Below, in pieces: positions 53,738 through 61,907 of a stretch of DNA of 64,000 nt. Source of the DNA: an uncultured bacterium (GTDB lineage: Bacteria; Bacteroidota; Bacteroidia; Chitinophagales; Chitinophagaceae); the NCBI GenBank assembly GCA_903920455.1, contig CAIXLY010000025.1, positions 1 to 64,000 on the forward strand, read 5' to 3'. Within the stretch, counting starts at the first letter, position 1; each line of letters opens with the position of its first letter. A program made the position numbers and the translations under genes. The notes below the pieces were generated by a model. The model saw nothing but the letters and a program-made list of their open reading frames with translations, had not been told where the DNA came from and did not search any database.

Positions 53738-54730
53738 ATGAGGCTCCTTTTTTCAGTAACCCTTTGTTTGCTTTCTCTTTCCATCTTTGCTCAACCTGGA
53801 CCTTTTGCGATAAAGCGATCAGGAACTGTCATGTTGATTGAGCATAAAGTGCTGCCTAAAGAAAACTGGTATAGCGTTGGCAGGATATATATGATTAGTC
53901 CAAGAGAGATTGCTTCTTTCAATGGACTATCCATTGACAAGGGTTTGGGGATCGGCCAGGTGTTAGAAATTCCCTTGACAAAATCAAACTTCTCACAGTT
54001 GATTGATGCTTCAGCCGATGGTGTTCCTGTAGTTCATATTGTACAACCTAAAGAGGCCTTGTTTCGATTGGCTAGCAACTATCAGGTTGATGTTAGTGTG
54101 TTGAAAAAATGGAATGGATTAAAAAAGGACCAAGTTAACGTTGGCTTTAAGTTGATCGTTGGATACATTAGATCCGTTGCTATTGCTCAAGCTCAGTCAC
54201 CAGACCAGCCGATTGAGAACCAAGTCAAAGTAGAATCATCCCCTGTTGTTATTCCCACTTCTTCTATTGTGTCTAAACAAGAGAAAGAGCCAACGAGAAT
54301 TCCCAGTGCAGTTTCAGTACCTCAGCGAACTGTCACCTCAACAGCTGAAAAAGCAGCTCAGTCTGTTCCTGTTTCAACCACACCTGAATTGAAGGACAAT
54401 GGCGTAGGTCAGTTCTTTGAGCTTTTTAATATACAGTCTAACGAAGGGTCAATAAAAAACCTTGATCAGCCGGCCTATGGCATCTTCAAGAGCACAAGTG
54501 GATGGCAGGATGGCAAGTACTATGTGCTGATGAACAATGTTGTTCCTGGCACTGCTGTTCGGATTATTGCAGCACAAACGGGGAAGGAAATTTACGCCAA
54601 GGTCTTAGCTCCTGTGCCAGCGGGTAAAGAGAGTGAGGGGATGGCGCTGAGGATTAGCAGTGCTAGTGCCGCTGCCTTGAACTTGGGCGAGGCAACAAAT
54701 GGCAACTTGAAAATTTCTTGGAATAATTAG
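53738..54730 (+). CDS. Secreted LysM protein with a C-terminal RlpA-like domain
   Basis: Started at the ATG at 53738 (330 aa), giving a signal peptide RLLFSVTLCLLSLSIFAQ; an in-frame TTG at 53717 is less likely. Two LysM repeats follow: a divergent one at about residues 35-85 (VLPKENWYSVGRIYMISPRE) and a clearer one at about 100-148 (ALFRLASNYQVDVSVLKKWN). After a serine/threonine/proline-rich linker, the last 90 residues (NNVVPGTAVRIIAAQTGKEI, then ISSASAAALNLG) resemble the double-psi barrel of RlpA, which is inference. Likely peptidoglycan-associated. Confidence 0.82.
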   Translation: MRLLFSVTLCLLSLSIFAQPGPFAIKRSGTVMLIEHKVLPKENWYSVGRIYMISPREIASFNGLSIDKGLGIGQVLEIPLTKSNFSQLIDASADGVPVVHIVQPKEALFRLASNYQVDVSVLKKWNGLKKDQVNVGFKLIVGYIRSVAIAQAQSPDQPIENQVKVESSPVVIPTSSIVSKQEKEPTRIPSAVSVPQRTVTSTAEKAAQSVPVSTTPELKDNGVGQFFELFNIQSNEGSIKNLDQPAYGIFKSTSGWQDGKYYVLMNNVVPGTAVRIIAAQTGKEIYAKVLAPVPAGKESEGMALRISSASAAALNLGEATNGNLKISWNN

Positions 54731-54798
54731 TTGCTGTTCTCCCAGCTTGCAAGCCTAGTTAATGATTCTAAATAAAGCATTAGGTGGATGCAATTTGA

Positions 54799-54806
54799 TA
54801 TATTTG
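54799..54806 (+). promoter_or_regulatory. Bacteroidota -7 element TATATTTG for the FkbM gene
   Basis: Exact TAnnTTTG match 25 bases before the ATG at 54832. The -33 half is poor. Confidence 0.5.
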
Positions 54807-54831
54807 GCTTTGTTTAAATCAAAAACTCTCG

Positions 54832-55713
54832 ATGTCATTTTTATTTCAGCTCTACAGGGTATTGGTTCCCAAGCCATTGCGAACTAAAATTCTTCTCAAT
54901 TCGCTTAGAAAACAAATACCTCAATTTCACGAGTCTGACCCTCTTTTGATTAGTGATCCAGAAAGAAGGGAGGTTGTTGAATTTGTTAAACATCAAGGCG
55001 TTAAAGTTTTCCCCTATTCTTTTACCAATAAATATAATCAGTCCAAGGTTGAAGTATTTGTTGATTCGGGATCTGGATTAAAATATGTGCTGATGGACGG
55101 CAAACGTTTGTATTTCAAACGAAGGTGGTCTGTTTCGCGCATACAGAGATCATTCAATGATCTTTCAATGGAGCAAGATGAAAAAAGTCCACACCGCTAT
55201 CTTTCAGATGACTTCAGAATTTCAGAAGGCGATATAGTGGCTGACTTTGGAGCAGCCGAAGGCAACTTCTCACTTTCGATAATCGAAAAAGTAAAAAAAA
55301 TATATCTTTTTGAATCAGATCCAGAATGGATAGAGGCGCTTGATAAAACTTTTGAACCCTGGCGCGAAAAGGTTGAAATTGTTGCCAAGTTTGTATCGGA
55401 TATTGACGATCAGCGGCATTGTACTGGCGATGTATTTTTCTCTAATAAAGAGTTGAATTTTTTGAAGATTGATGTTGATGGCGGAGAACAAAAGTTATTG
55501 AAAGGCTTTGAAAAAACATTGGAGAGGGATAGCAATATCAAGATTGCCTTATGTACCTATCATCAGCATAACGATGAAAAAGAGTTTACTGAACTCCTTG
55601 TTGATAAAGGGTTTTCTGTCAATCCTTCTTATGGGTTCATGATTTTTCATTATGATAAAAAATTAAAGGCACCCTATATTCGAAGAGCACTGCTAAGGGC
55701 GATTAAACCATAA
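54832..55713 (+). CDS. FkbM-family methyltransferase
   Basis: A 293-aa SAM-dependent methyltransferase. The SAM motif is VADFGAAEGNFSLSI near residue 137, followed by IYLFESDPEW with the acidic ribose-binding residue; NFLKIDVDGGEQKLLKG is the FkbM signature. The family methylates hydroxyls on sugars and secondary metabolites; in Bacteroidota such genes often sit in polysaccharide regions, but only one glycosyltransferase is nearby (about 2 kb away). The acceptor is unknown. The Nudix gene follows three bases later. Confidence 0.85.
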   Translation: MSFLFQLYRVLVPKPLRTKILLNSLRKQIPQFHESDPLLISDPERREVVEFVKHQGVKVFPYSFTNKYNQSKVEVFVDSGSGLKYVLMDGKRLYFKRRWSVSRIQRSFNDLSMEQDEKSPHRYLSDDFRISEGDIVADFGAAEGNFSLSIIEKVKKIYLFESDPEWIEALDKTFEPWREKVEIVAKFVSDIDDQRHCTGDVFFSNKELNFLKIDVDGGEQKLLKGFEKTLERDSNIKIALCTYHQHNDEKEFTELLVDKGFSVNPSYGFMIFHYDKKLKAPYIRRALLRAIKP

Positions 55714-55716
55714 GCT

Positions 55717-56262
55717 ATGGAATGGAAAATATTAAATTCGGAGTATCTCTTTAAAGACCTCTGGTTCACTGTGAGAAAAGATGTTTGTGAAACAAAAGAG
55801 GGTAAGCGGGTAGATCCTTATTATGTTTACGAATTCCCAACTTGGGTAACTGCAGTAGCATTGACCGAGGAAGGAGAGTTCATTTTTGAGCGGCAGTACC
55901 GCCATGCGATAGGCCTAACCATGATGGAAATTCCTGGCGGATGTGTTGATGGCGATGAGAGTTTTGATGCAGCTATTGCCAGAGAACTTAAAGAGGAAAC
56001 GGGTTATGAGTTTTCTTCTTTCGAATGTCTTGGCAGAACCTCGGCTAATCCATCAACCCATAACAATTGGATGTATTTTTATCTTGCTAGGGGAGGGAAA
56101 AAAGTATCAGCACAATCCCTTGATCATAACGAAGAAATTGAAGTGTGTTTGCTTAGCATTGACAAGGTCAAGGATTTATTAAAAAGCAATCAGATATACC
56201 AGAGCATGCATTCGACAGCACTTTTTTATGCGCTGGATAAGTTGGGGGCGCTTAGTTATTAA
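55717..56262 (+). CDS. Nudix hydrolase (ADP-sugar pyrophosphatase type)
   Basis: A 181-aa protein with a complete Nudix box at about residues 75-97: glycine, glutamate at plus six, and RELKEETGY with the catalytic REUxEExGU spacing. The size and WVTAVALTEEGEFIFERQYR before the box resemble ADP-ribose/ADP-sugar pyrophosphatases. The exact substrate cannot be read from sequence. Its last codons overlap the 3' end of folC on the other strand by 11 bases, so the folC stop codon lies inside this gene. Confidence 0.9.
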   Translation: MEWKILNSEYLFKDLWFTVRKDVCETKEGKRVDPYYVYEFPTWVTAVALTEEGEFIFERQYRHAIGLTMMEIPGGCVDGDESFDAAIARELKEETGYEFSSFECLGRTSANPSTHNNWMYFYLARGGKKVSAQSLDHNEEIEVCLLSIDKVKDLLKSNQIYQSMHSTALFYALDKLGALSY

Positions 56263-57559
56263 CGAAGTTATTTTTGTCTACTTCTCCAACTACAAATATG
56301 CTCCCGCAAACCACAATAAGATCATTGTCCCCCGCCTCTCCAATGCATGATTGAATAGCAATATTTACATTCTCAAAGCAACTCCCTTGTAGCCCAGCAT
56401 CCTCAGCTATTTTTTGTAAGGCATCGATTTCGAGGGCCCTAGGGATATCCGCCTTGGTAAAGCAATACTGAGCATTAGTGGGCATTGAGGCAATTGACTT
56501 TTTTACATCTTTCTCCTTTGACATTCCTAAGATAAGATAGAGGCGATCGTGTTTAATTGAATGGATTTGGTCTACTACATTTCGAATTCCATCTTCATTG
56601 TGTGCAACATCCAATATTAACATTGGTTTCCTCATTAGCATTTCCCACCTTCCTCCCAGTCCGGTGATTTTTTTTGCATTTTTAATTCCATCAATAATGC
56701 TCTTTTCATGAATCTTCCAGCCTATTTTAGAAAGCAAGTTGATTGCTGTCATTACTGTTCTGATGTTTTCGCATTGGTATAGTCCTGCTAAATCACTCAC
56801 TATTTCTATATTAACGTCCCCTGTATTTTTTGCAAGTTTTACATGCAGGTTATCAAGGTTGCTTTCTATGACTTCAGCGTTCCACTCTTGTTCTGCAAAG
56901 CAGATTGGGGCATCTTCTTTTTCTGCTTTTTCGAGAAAGACCTTTTTTGTTTCAGGGGTGCTTCGTCCAATGACTACGTGCACTTTTTCTTTTATTATTC
57001 CAGCTTTTTCTTGTGCGATTTTTTCAAGGGTATCTCCTAATATTTGTTGGTGATCATAGCCAATGTTCGTAATGATCGACAATACTGGCATAATCACATT
57101 GGTGCTGTCTAGTCGCCCCCCCAATCCTGTTTCGATAATTGCGATATCGACATGTTCTTGTGCAAAATATTGGAATGCCATGCCTACGGTTACTTCAAAA
57201 AAAGAGGGCTCTATTTCTTCTATGATTGCGGACATATTCTTTGTAAACTGAATAATTTTTTCTTCCGATATCATGACCCCATCAATTTTGATGCGCTCTC
57301 TGAAGTCGCTAAGGTGCGGTGATGTGTATAGTCCAGTTTTGTAGCCAGCATGCTGAAATATTGCCGCGACCATATGGCTTACTGAACCCTTGCCATTGGT
57401 GCCAGCAATATGAATTGAAGGAAAGGTTTTTTCTGGGTTGCCCAATGCTTTGCAGATAGCAATTGTATTGCTTAGGTCAGTTTTTAGCGCCGCATGTCCA
57501 ATTTTACTGAACATAGGCAGTTTGGTGTAGAGGTACTCCAGGCATTCGGGATAATTCAT
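56252..57559 (-). CDS. folC: Folylpolyglutamate synthase / dihydrofolate synthase
   Basis: Adds glutamate to dihydropteroate and to folates. Started at the ATG at 57559 (435 aa), since MNYPECLEYLYTKLP is the family start and a -7 element lies just upstream; longer readings enter the intergenic region. The P-loop IAGTNGKGSVSHM, GLYTSPHLSDFRERI with the substrate-binding residues, ETGLGGRLDSTN and the C-terminal LDVAHNEDG are all present. Its stop is inside the opposing Nudix gene. It complements folA and thyA 8 kb away. Confidence 0.95.
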   Translation of the reverse strand: MNYPECLEYLYTKLPMFSKIGHAALKTDLSNTIAICKALGNPEKTFPSIHIAGTNGKGSVSHMVAAIFQHAGYKTGLYTSPHLSDFRERIKIDGVMISEEKIIQFTKNMSAIIEEIEPSFFEVTVGMAFQYFAQEHVDIAIIETGLGGRLDSTNVIMPVLSIITNIGYDHQQILGDTLEKIAQEKAGIIKEKVHVVIGRSTPETKKVFLEKAEKEDAPICFAEQEWNAEVIESNLDNLHVKLAKNTGDVNIEIVSDLAGLYQCENIRTVMTAINLLSKIGWKIHEKSIIDGIKNAKKITGLGGRWEMLMRKPMLILDVAHNEDGIRNVVDQIHSIKHDRLYLILGMSKEKDVKKSIASMPTNAQYCFTKADIPRALEIDALQKIAEDAGLQGSCFENVNIAIQSCIGEAGDNDLIVVCGSIFVVGEVDKNNFVNN

Positions 57560-57563
57560 GATA

Positions 57564-57571
57564 CAAAGATA
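57564..57571 (-). promoter_or_regulatory. Bacteroidota -7 element for folC
   Basis: CAAAGATA on the plus strand equals TATCTTTG on the minus strand, exact, only four bases before the folC ATG at 57559. Transcription would start at or next to the start codon, so the message may be leaderless. Confidence 0.6.
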
Positions 57572-57642
57572 TTGATGTCTTTTTGTTAAAAACCGATGGA
57601 TAAAATATCCTTTATCGGAGGGCCGGTTCCCCTTCCCTTGTT

Positions 57643-57650
57643 TATCTTTG
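57643..57650 (+). promoter_or_regulatory. Bacteroidota -7 element TATCTTTG for the glycosyltransferase gene
   Basis: Exact TAnnTTTG match five bases before the ATG at 57656. If used, it makes the in-frame ATG at 57596 untranscribed and the mRNA nearly leaderless. Confidence 0.5.
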
Positions 57651-57655
57651 TGCAC

Positions 57656-58771
57656 ATGAGTATTTTGTTGTGGGTTCCCCTATCGTTATTTTCTCTTTTA
57701 ACGGTTATTCAGCTTTATTATTACATTAGGTATTTTAGGCTTCTTGCTTTTTATAAAAACAAGGGTATTGATGCTCAAATGGAGCATGCTGTAAGTGTAA
57801 TTGTCTGTGCTAGAGACGAAGCAGATGAGATAGAAGTCAATCTTCCCGGGATTTTGGTTCAATCCTACAGGAGTACCCATGAAATCGTTGTCGTGAATGA
57901 TAATTCTCATGATGACACTAAGTATCTCTTAGAGGGACTGTATAAACAATTCAAGCAGCTCCATATTCTAGAGTTAAAGCAGGAGGCTGTTCATATTCCG
58001 GGAAAAAAATTCCCACTGTCCATGGGCATTAAGGCAGCTAAGTATGAATTGCTTTTGTTGACTGATGCAGACTGTGTTCCCGCATCTGAACATTGGCTAA
58101 AGAAAATGCAGGATGCATTTGCTCCTGGCATTGAGATTGTGCTTGGATATGGAGCCTATAAAAAGAAACCGGGAATTCTCAACAAACTCGTGCGCTTTGA
58201 TGCTTTTCATACCGCTATTCAATATTTGTCATCAGCGCTTGGTGGTAAGCCTTACATGGGGGTGGGAAGAAATCTGGCTTATAAAAAAGAGCTTTTCTTT
58301 AGGCACAAGGGCTTTGCCACGCACCATCATTTTTCTGGTGGAGATGATGATCTTTTTGTCAATGGGGCTTCTACCCGCACCAATACTGCAGTAGTTATTG
58401 ATGCGGATGCGTTTACCTATTCCTCCGCGCCATCCTCATGGAATGAGTGGGTTGTTCAAAAGGAAAGGCACAATACCGCTGGCAAATATTACAAGGGGAA
58501 GGACCGCTGGCGTTTGGGTTGCTATATTGTCTCTCATTTTCTTTATTATCCTGTTTTTTTCGCTGCTCTTTTCACTTTTGATTGGCGTTGGGTGTTGGCA
58601 ATCTTTTTATGTAGGATGTTGACGCAGGGTATTGTTTTTGGTCGTGCTATGAAAAAGTTGGGCGAATCTGATTTGCTCCCTTTTTACTGGATTTGGGATT
58701 TTTGGATGTTTTTTTATTATTTCATTTTTGTTTCCTCTCTATGGAAAAAACCAAAGGCTCAATGGAACTAA
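57656..58771 (+). CDS. Family 2 glycosyltransferase, membrane-bound
   Basis: Started at the ATG at 57656 (371 aa); an in-frame ATG at 57596 would add 20 residues. An N-terminal membrane helix is followed by a GT-A domain: VSVIVCARDEADEIE, VVVNDNSHDDT, LLTDADC (DxD metal site), then GGDDD and QKERHN in the place of the ED and QxxRW motifs of processive GT2 enzymes. Two or three membrane segments end the protein. It may extend a polysaccharide or glycosylate a lipid; the product is unknown. rsmG starts within its last codons. Confidence 0.88.
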   Translation: MSILLWVPLSLFSLLTVIQLYYYIRYFRLLAFYKNKGIDAQMEHAVSVIVCARDEADEIEVNLPGILVQSYRSTHEIVVVNDNSHDDTKYLLEGLYKQFKQLHILELKQEAVHIPGKKFPLSMGIKAAKYELLLLTDADCVPASEHWLKKMQDAFAPGIEIVLGYGAYKKKPGILNKLVRFDAFHTAIQYLSSALGGKPYMGVGRNLAYKKELFFRHKGFATHHHFSGGDDDLFVNGASTRTNTAVVIDADAFTYSSAPSSWNEWVVQKERHNTAGKYYKGKDRWRLGCYIVSHFLYYPVFFAALFTFDWRWVLAIFLCRMLTQGIVFGRAMKKLGESDLLPFYWIWDFWMFFYYFIFVSSLWKKPKAQWN

Positions 58772-59388
58772 TTCAAAAGTATTTTGGTGATTTCTCTGAG
58801 AAGCAGTTGGGTCAGTTAGCTCAGCTTGAGGACTTATATCATGTGTGGAATGAAAAAATAAATGTGGTCTCCCGCAAAGACATCAATTCTTTATATGAAA
58901 AGCATGTGCTTCACTCTCTCTCAATTGCTGCCCAGTATTCTTTTGCAGATGGAATCCAAGTGATCGATATCGGCACAGGAGGGGGCTTCCCCGGTATTCC
59001 ATTGGCCATATTCTTTCCTGAAGTAGAGTTTCATTTGGTAGATTCAATAGCAAAAAAGATAAAAGTGGTAGAGGCGGTGGCCGAGGAAATTGGACTAAAA
59101 AATGTAACAACCGCGCACACTCGGGCGGAAGACATCAAGAGTCGAAAGTTTGACTTTGCTGTATCCAGGGCCGTTGCCCCTTTAAAAGACCTTTGGCGTT
59201 GGAGTAAGCCCCTTCTTAGAAATGAAAAGAAAATGGAGGATTTGAAAAATGGTTTGATCTGCCTAAAGGGAGGAGATCTTACTTTGGAAATAGCGGATTC
59301 GTTGCTCAGGCCTTATGTTCAGGATATTTACTCCTTGTTTCCAGAGGTTTATTTCGAGCAAAAATATATCATATATGTGCCTATCTGA
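58762..59388 (+). CDS. rsmG: 16S rRNA (guanine-N7) methyltransferase RsmG
   Basis: Methylates G527 (E. coli numbering) of 16S rRNA; loss gives low-level streptomycin resistance in other bacteria. The ATG at 58762 gives 208 aa beginning MELIQKYFGDFSEKQ, as in the family; another ATG at 58741 would add seven residues. Key blocks are VWNEKINVVSRKD, KHVLHSLS, the SAM loop IDIGTGGGFPGIPLAI and VSRAVAPL. It overlaps the glycosyltransferase gene by ten bases. Confidence 0.95.
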   Translation: MELIQKYFGDFSEKQLGQLAQLEDLYHVWNEKINVVSRKDINSLYEKHVLHSLSIAAQYSFADGIQVIDIGTGGGFPGIPLAIFFPEVEFHLVDSIAKKIKVVEAVAEEIGLKNVTTAHTRAEDIKSRKFDFAVSRAVAPLKDLWRWSKPLLRNEKKMEDLKNGLICLKGGDLTLEIADSLLRPYVQDIYSLFPEVYFEQKYIIYVPI

Positions 59389-59474
59389 TAAAGTGATAAA
59401 ACGTATTAAATCTCCTCTATTTCCTAGAACTTTCTCCATTCACGTGTGTTTAATCTAATATTGGATCAGAATAC

Positions 59475-60119
59475 ATGGAAAACAATATTAAGGTAAGTGT
59501 AGTAGAGGATAACCATTTCATCCGTTCAGCATTAGAGCATGTCATTCAGGGGGCAAAGGGGTATGATGTGGTCGGTTTATATGCTTCGGCGGAAGAGGCA
59601 GTAGACAAAATGCCTAAGGAACAGCCTGATGTTGTGCTTATGGACATCAACATGGGGAAAATGAATGGCATCGAGGCAGTAAGAATTTTGAAATTGCGTT
59701 GTCCTGAAATCCTTTTCATGATGTGTACCATTTATGAGGATGATGAAAAAATATTTGAAGCACTTGCTGCAGGGGCAAGTGGTTATATCTTAAAAAAAAC
59801 CAAGCCTGCAGACATGATTGCTGCAATCAAAGATTTATATGAGGGTGGGGCACCAATGACCAGTCAGATTGCCCATAAGGTAGTGGCTAGTTTTAGAAAA
59901 AAAGAAGAAACACGGGATCAGCTCATTGAACAATTATCAACCAGAGAGTATGAGATTCTTGAGTTATTGGTGAGGGGAAGGTTATACAAAGAGATTGCAT
60001 CGGCTCTTGAAATATCACAGGAAACTGTTCGAAAGCATGTCTACAATGTCTACAAAAAGCTGCACATTAATAATCGGGTAGAGGCTTATAATAAATATTA
60101 TGGTAGCAATGGGGGGTGA
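59475..60119 (+). CDS. LuxR/NarL-family response regulator
   Basis: A 214-aa two-domain regulator. The receiver has the acidic pair Glu11/Asp12, phosphoacceptor Asp57 in VVLMDINMG, Thr85 and Lys107 (YILKK), so it should be phosphorylatable. The C-terminal helix-turn-helix (about residues 148-205) carries LSTREYEILELLVRGRLYKE and SQETVRKHVYNVYKKLH. No histidine kinase is next to it; an Hpt-like gene converges from the other side, 14 bases away. Targets are unknown. Confidence 0.95.
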   Translation: MENNIKVSVVEDNHFIRSALEHVIQGAKGYDVVGLYASAEEAVDKMPKEQPDVVLMDINMGKMNGIEAVRILKLRCPEILFMMCTIYEDDEKIFEALAAGASGYILKKTKPADMIAAIKDLYEGGAPMTSQIAHKVVASFRKKEETRDQLIEQLSTREYEILELLVRGRLYKEIASALEISQETVRKHVYNVYKKLHINNRVEAYNKYYGSNGG

Positions 60120-60133
60120 AATCTTTTCATCAC

Positions 60134-60469
60134 TTAAATAGAACTCAAAAATTGTTTCACCGTTGCAATTTGGTTATTTGATTCCTGAATGAGTGAGACT
60201 AGTCCCTCATCCTCCTCCGAAATGGCAATACCTAATTTCACCTTAGCCAATATTTCTTCATATTGTTCAAGTAGCTCATCCATTTCAAATATCACAAGGC
60301 TCGGCTTTATTTTATGCAACGCGAATTGAACTTGCCCCATTTGGCTGGGAGATGTGATTGATGAAAATAATTCTTTGAATGTTTCAAGGTCATTTAAAAA
60401 GATCGATGCAATTCTTCTATTCATAACAGGATCCTTGCCTGTCATATTATTCAATCTCTTGAATTCCAT
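60134..60469 (-). CDS. Hpt-domain-like protein
   Basis: A 111-aa all-helical protein with the histidine phosphotransfer pattern: FALHKIKPSLVIFEMDELLE, where His52 would be phosphorylated and the Lys three residues before the Ser-Leu pair matches HxxKxxxxxxG types loosely. An early helix (NRRIASIFLNDLETFKELF) fits the first Hpt helix. There is no kinase domain. It converges on the response regulator gene, 14 bases apart, suggesting one phosphorelay; that is inference. It has its own -7 element. Confidence 0.72.
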   Translation of the reverse strand: MEFKRLNNMTGKDPVMNRRIASIFLNDLETFKELFSSITSPSQMGQVQFALHKIKPSLVIFEMDELLEQYEEILAKVKLGIAISEEDEGLVSLIQESNNQIATVKQFLSSI

Positions 60470-60533
60470 AATGTTGTATTGTTGGGTATTGGTTTTTTAG
60501 CAATTAATTTTGCTGGACTGGATTTTTGGAAAG

Positions 60534-60541
60534 CAAATTTA
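60534..60541 (-). promoter_or_regulatory. Bacteroidota -7 element for the Hpt-like gene
   Basis: CAAATTTA on the plus strand is TAAATTTG on the minus strand, exact, within the 107-base gap upstream of the gene. The -33 half is poor. Confidence 0.45.
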
Positions 60542-60576
60542 TGAATTCTAACGAAGACTTGAGTTTTCATTTGCTT

Positions 60577-61221
60577 TTACGATAGCATGCGCTCTACTGC
60601 ATTGTCATTCAGCTGTTTAAAGTCTTTGTAGTAGCCCCCTATGCCTATGAAATGAATAGGCTGCAGTATACAGATGAAGTGATCTGATATTTCTCGCATG
60701 GTTAGAGCTGTGTTTGAAGGACAAACTGGAGTGGCAATGATTATTTGCCTCACGCCAACACTCCTCATCTCTTTTGCTGCAAGTTTGAGACAGGCTCCAG
60801 TTGCAACACCATCATCTACAAGTATAACGACTTTATGCTTCAATTCAGTTGGCTTGTATTCATGGCCAAACTTCTTTTTCATTTCATCAATTCTTGACTT
60901 CGCTTTGCTTATTTTTTCTTGAACATATTTCTCTGATACCTGTTCTTTGTCGCTAATTAATTCATCATGCTCACTTACTGCCCCAATAGCATATTCTTCA
61001 TTTGCTGGGTGTCCAATTTTTCTTACAAAGCATAGCCTGAGTGGAATGTTTAGTTCTATTGCAATCACATTGCCAACAGGAACTCCACCGCGAGGCAATG
61101 CGATGACGAAGTCAGCCTTTAATCTCTTCTTTTTAATCTCAGCAGCCAATTGCATTCCGGCTTCTTCTCTATTATCGAATGGCATTTCATCATCGGAAAC
61201 GAGTGATATTTCGTTATCCAT
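60577..61221 (-). CDS. Phosphoribosyltransferase-domain protein
   Basis: A 214-aa type I phosphoribosyltransferase fold: the PRPP loop is VVILVDDGVATGACLKLAA near residue 130, and the early DFVIALPRGGVPVGNVIA with LCFVRKIGHPANEEYAIGAV matches the stand-alone PRTase group common in stress-related clusters. The substrate is unknown, and these proteins are not typical purine salvage enzymes. It starts two bases after the stop of the PNPOx-like gene, so both are co-transcribed. Confidence 0.85.
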   Translation of the reverse strand: MDNEISLVSDDEMPFDNREEAGMQLAAEIKKKRLKADFVIALPRGGVPVGNVIAIELNIPLRLCFVRKIGHPANEEYAIGAVSEHDELISDKEQVSEKYVQEKISKAKSRIDEMKKKFGHEYKPTELKHKVVILVDDGVATGACLKLAAKEMRSVGVRQIIIATPVCPSNTALTMREISDHFICILQPIHFIGIGGYYKDFKQLNDNAVERMLS

Positions 61222-61223
61222 TA

Positions 61224-61679
61224 CTAGATTTTTTGGTACCTGCCGCTTTTTTCATTGATTTTAATCAGGAACATGATTGGTTTTATTCTATGTTCATCAG
61301 CCAGTTCATGGCCTTGGCCCTCATCATGCTCGTGTTGGTGAATAGCTGAGTTTGTCATGAAGGGTAGTATCTTATTAGTCATCATTTCACGGACCCTCTT
61401 TTCAGAGGCCCCAATCTGCTCTTCAAATTGTCCAAATATTAATACACTCTGCCAAGTTGAAGTGTTGTTGGTGATGTCTACCTGAAAGCAGACATTGGGA
61501 TTGTCTCGCATCAGTTCGATTTTTTTCCCTTCGAAAGATTGCCCATATATATTTTCCCCGTCATAGGTATAAATAACTGGAACAACATAAGGGTGGTTCT
61601 TGGAGCAACATGCAAGATGGCCAATAGCCTGACTTGAAAGTACATTGTTGATTTCTTGTTCGTTGAGTTCTCCTGTCAT
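61224..61679 (-). CDS. Pyridoxamine 5'-phosphate oxidase-family flavoprotein
   Basis: A 151-aa split-barrel protein: LSSQAIGHLACCSKNHPYVVPVIYTYDGENIYGQSF (in consecutive pieces over residues 13-50) is the typical PNPOx-like N-terminal barrel, and GKKIELMRDNPNVCFQVD follows. Small proteins of this group often bind FMN, F420 or heme and serve unknown redox roles; it is too short for true PdxH. An ending HEHDEGQGHE segment is histidine-rich. Pairs with the phosphoribosyltransferase gene (2-base gap). Confidence 0.85.
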   Translation of the reverse strand: MTGELNEQEINNVLSSQAIGHLACCSKNHPYVVPVIYTYDGENIYGQSFEGKKIELMRDNPNVCFQVDITNNTSTWQSVLIFGQFEEQIGASEKRVREMMTNKILPFMTNSAIHQHEHDEGQGHELADEHRIKPIMFLIKINEKSGRYQKI

Positions 61680-61755
61680 AGATCACTTTTGTTTAGTGAA
61701 TCTAGCCATGAGTTTAGGCTCGTTGGATGATGCAGGTCAGTTTATTTGATGATTA

Positions 61756-61905
61756 TTATTTCTTTGACCTGCACTTGTCGCTACAATAGAGTACTTCCTC
61801 CCAGCATCGTTCCCATTTCTTTCTCCAAGAAAATGGTCTTCCGCATTGCTTGCATATCTTTTGGGGGAGATTTTGTTTTTTAATATTTTTTTTTGTGGCT
61901 GCCAT
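61756..61905 (-). CDS. DUF2256 zinc-ribbon-like small protein
   Basis: A 49-aa protein I read directly from the gap after the phospholipase D gene. It has a lysine-rich start, then [20 protein letters not shown] and LYCSDKCR, which is the DUF2256 pattern; cysteines at 18, 21, 41 and 45 can form a zinc site, with Cys34 extra. It starts two bases after the stop of the phospholipase D-type gene. DUF2256 genes are often linked to photolyase-like genes in other genomes; here that gene is about 25 kb away. Function unknown. Confidence 0.88.
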   Translation of the reverse strand: MAATKKNIKKQNLPQKICKQCGRPFSWRKKWERCWEEVLYCSDKCRSKK

Positions 61906-61907
61906 TG

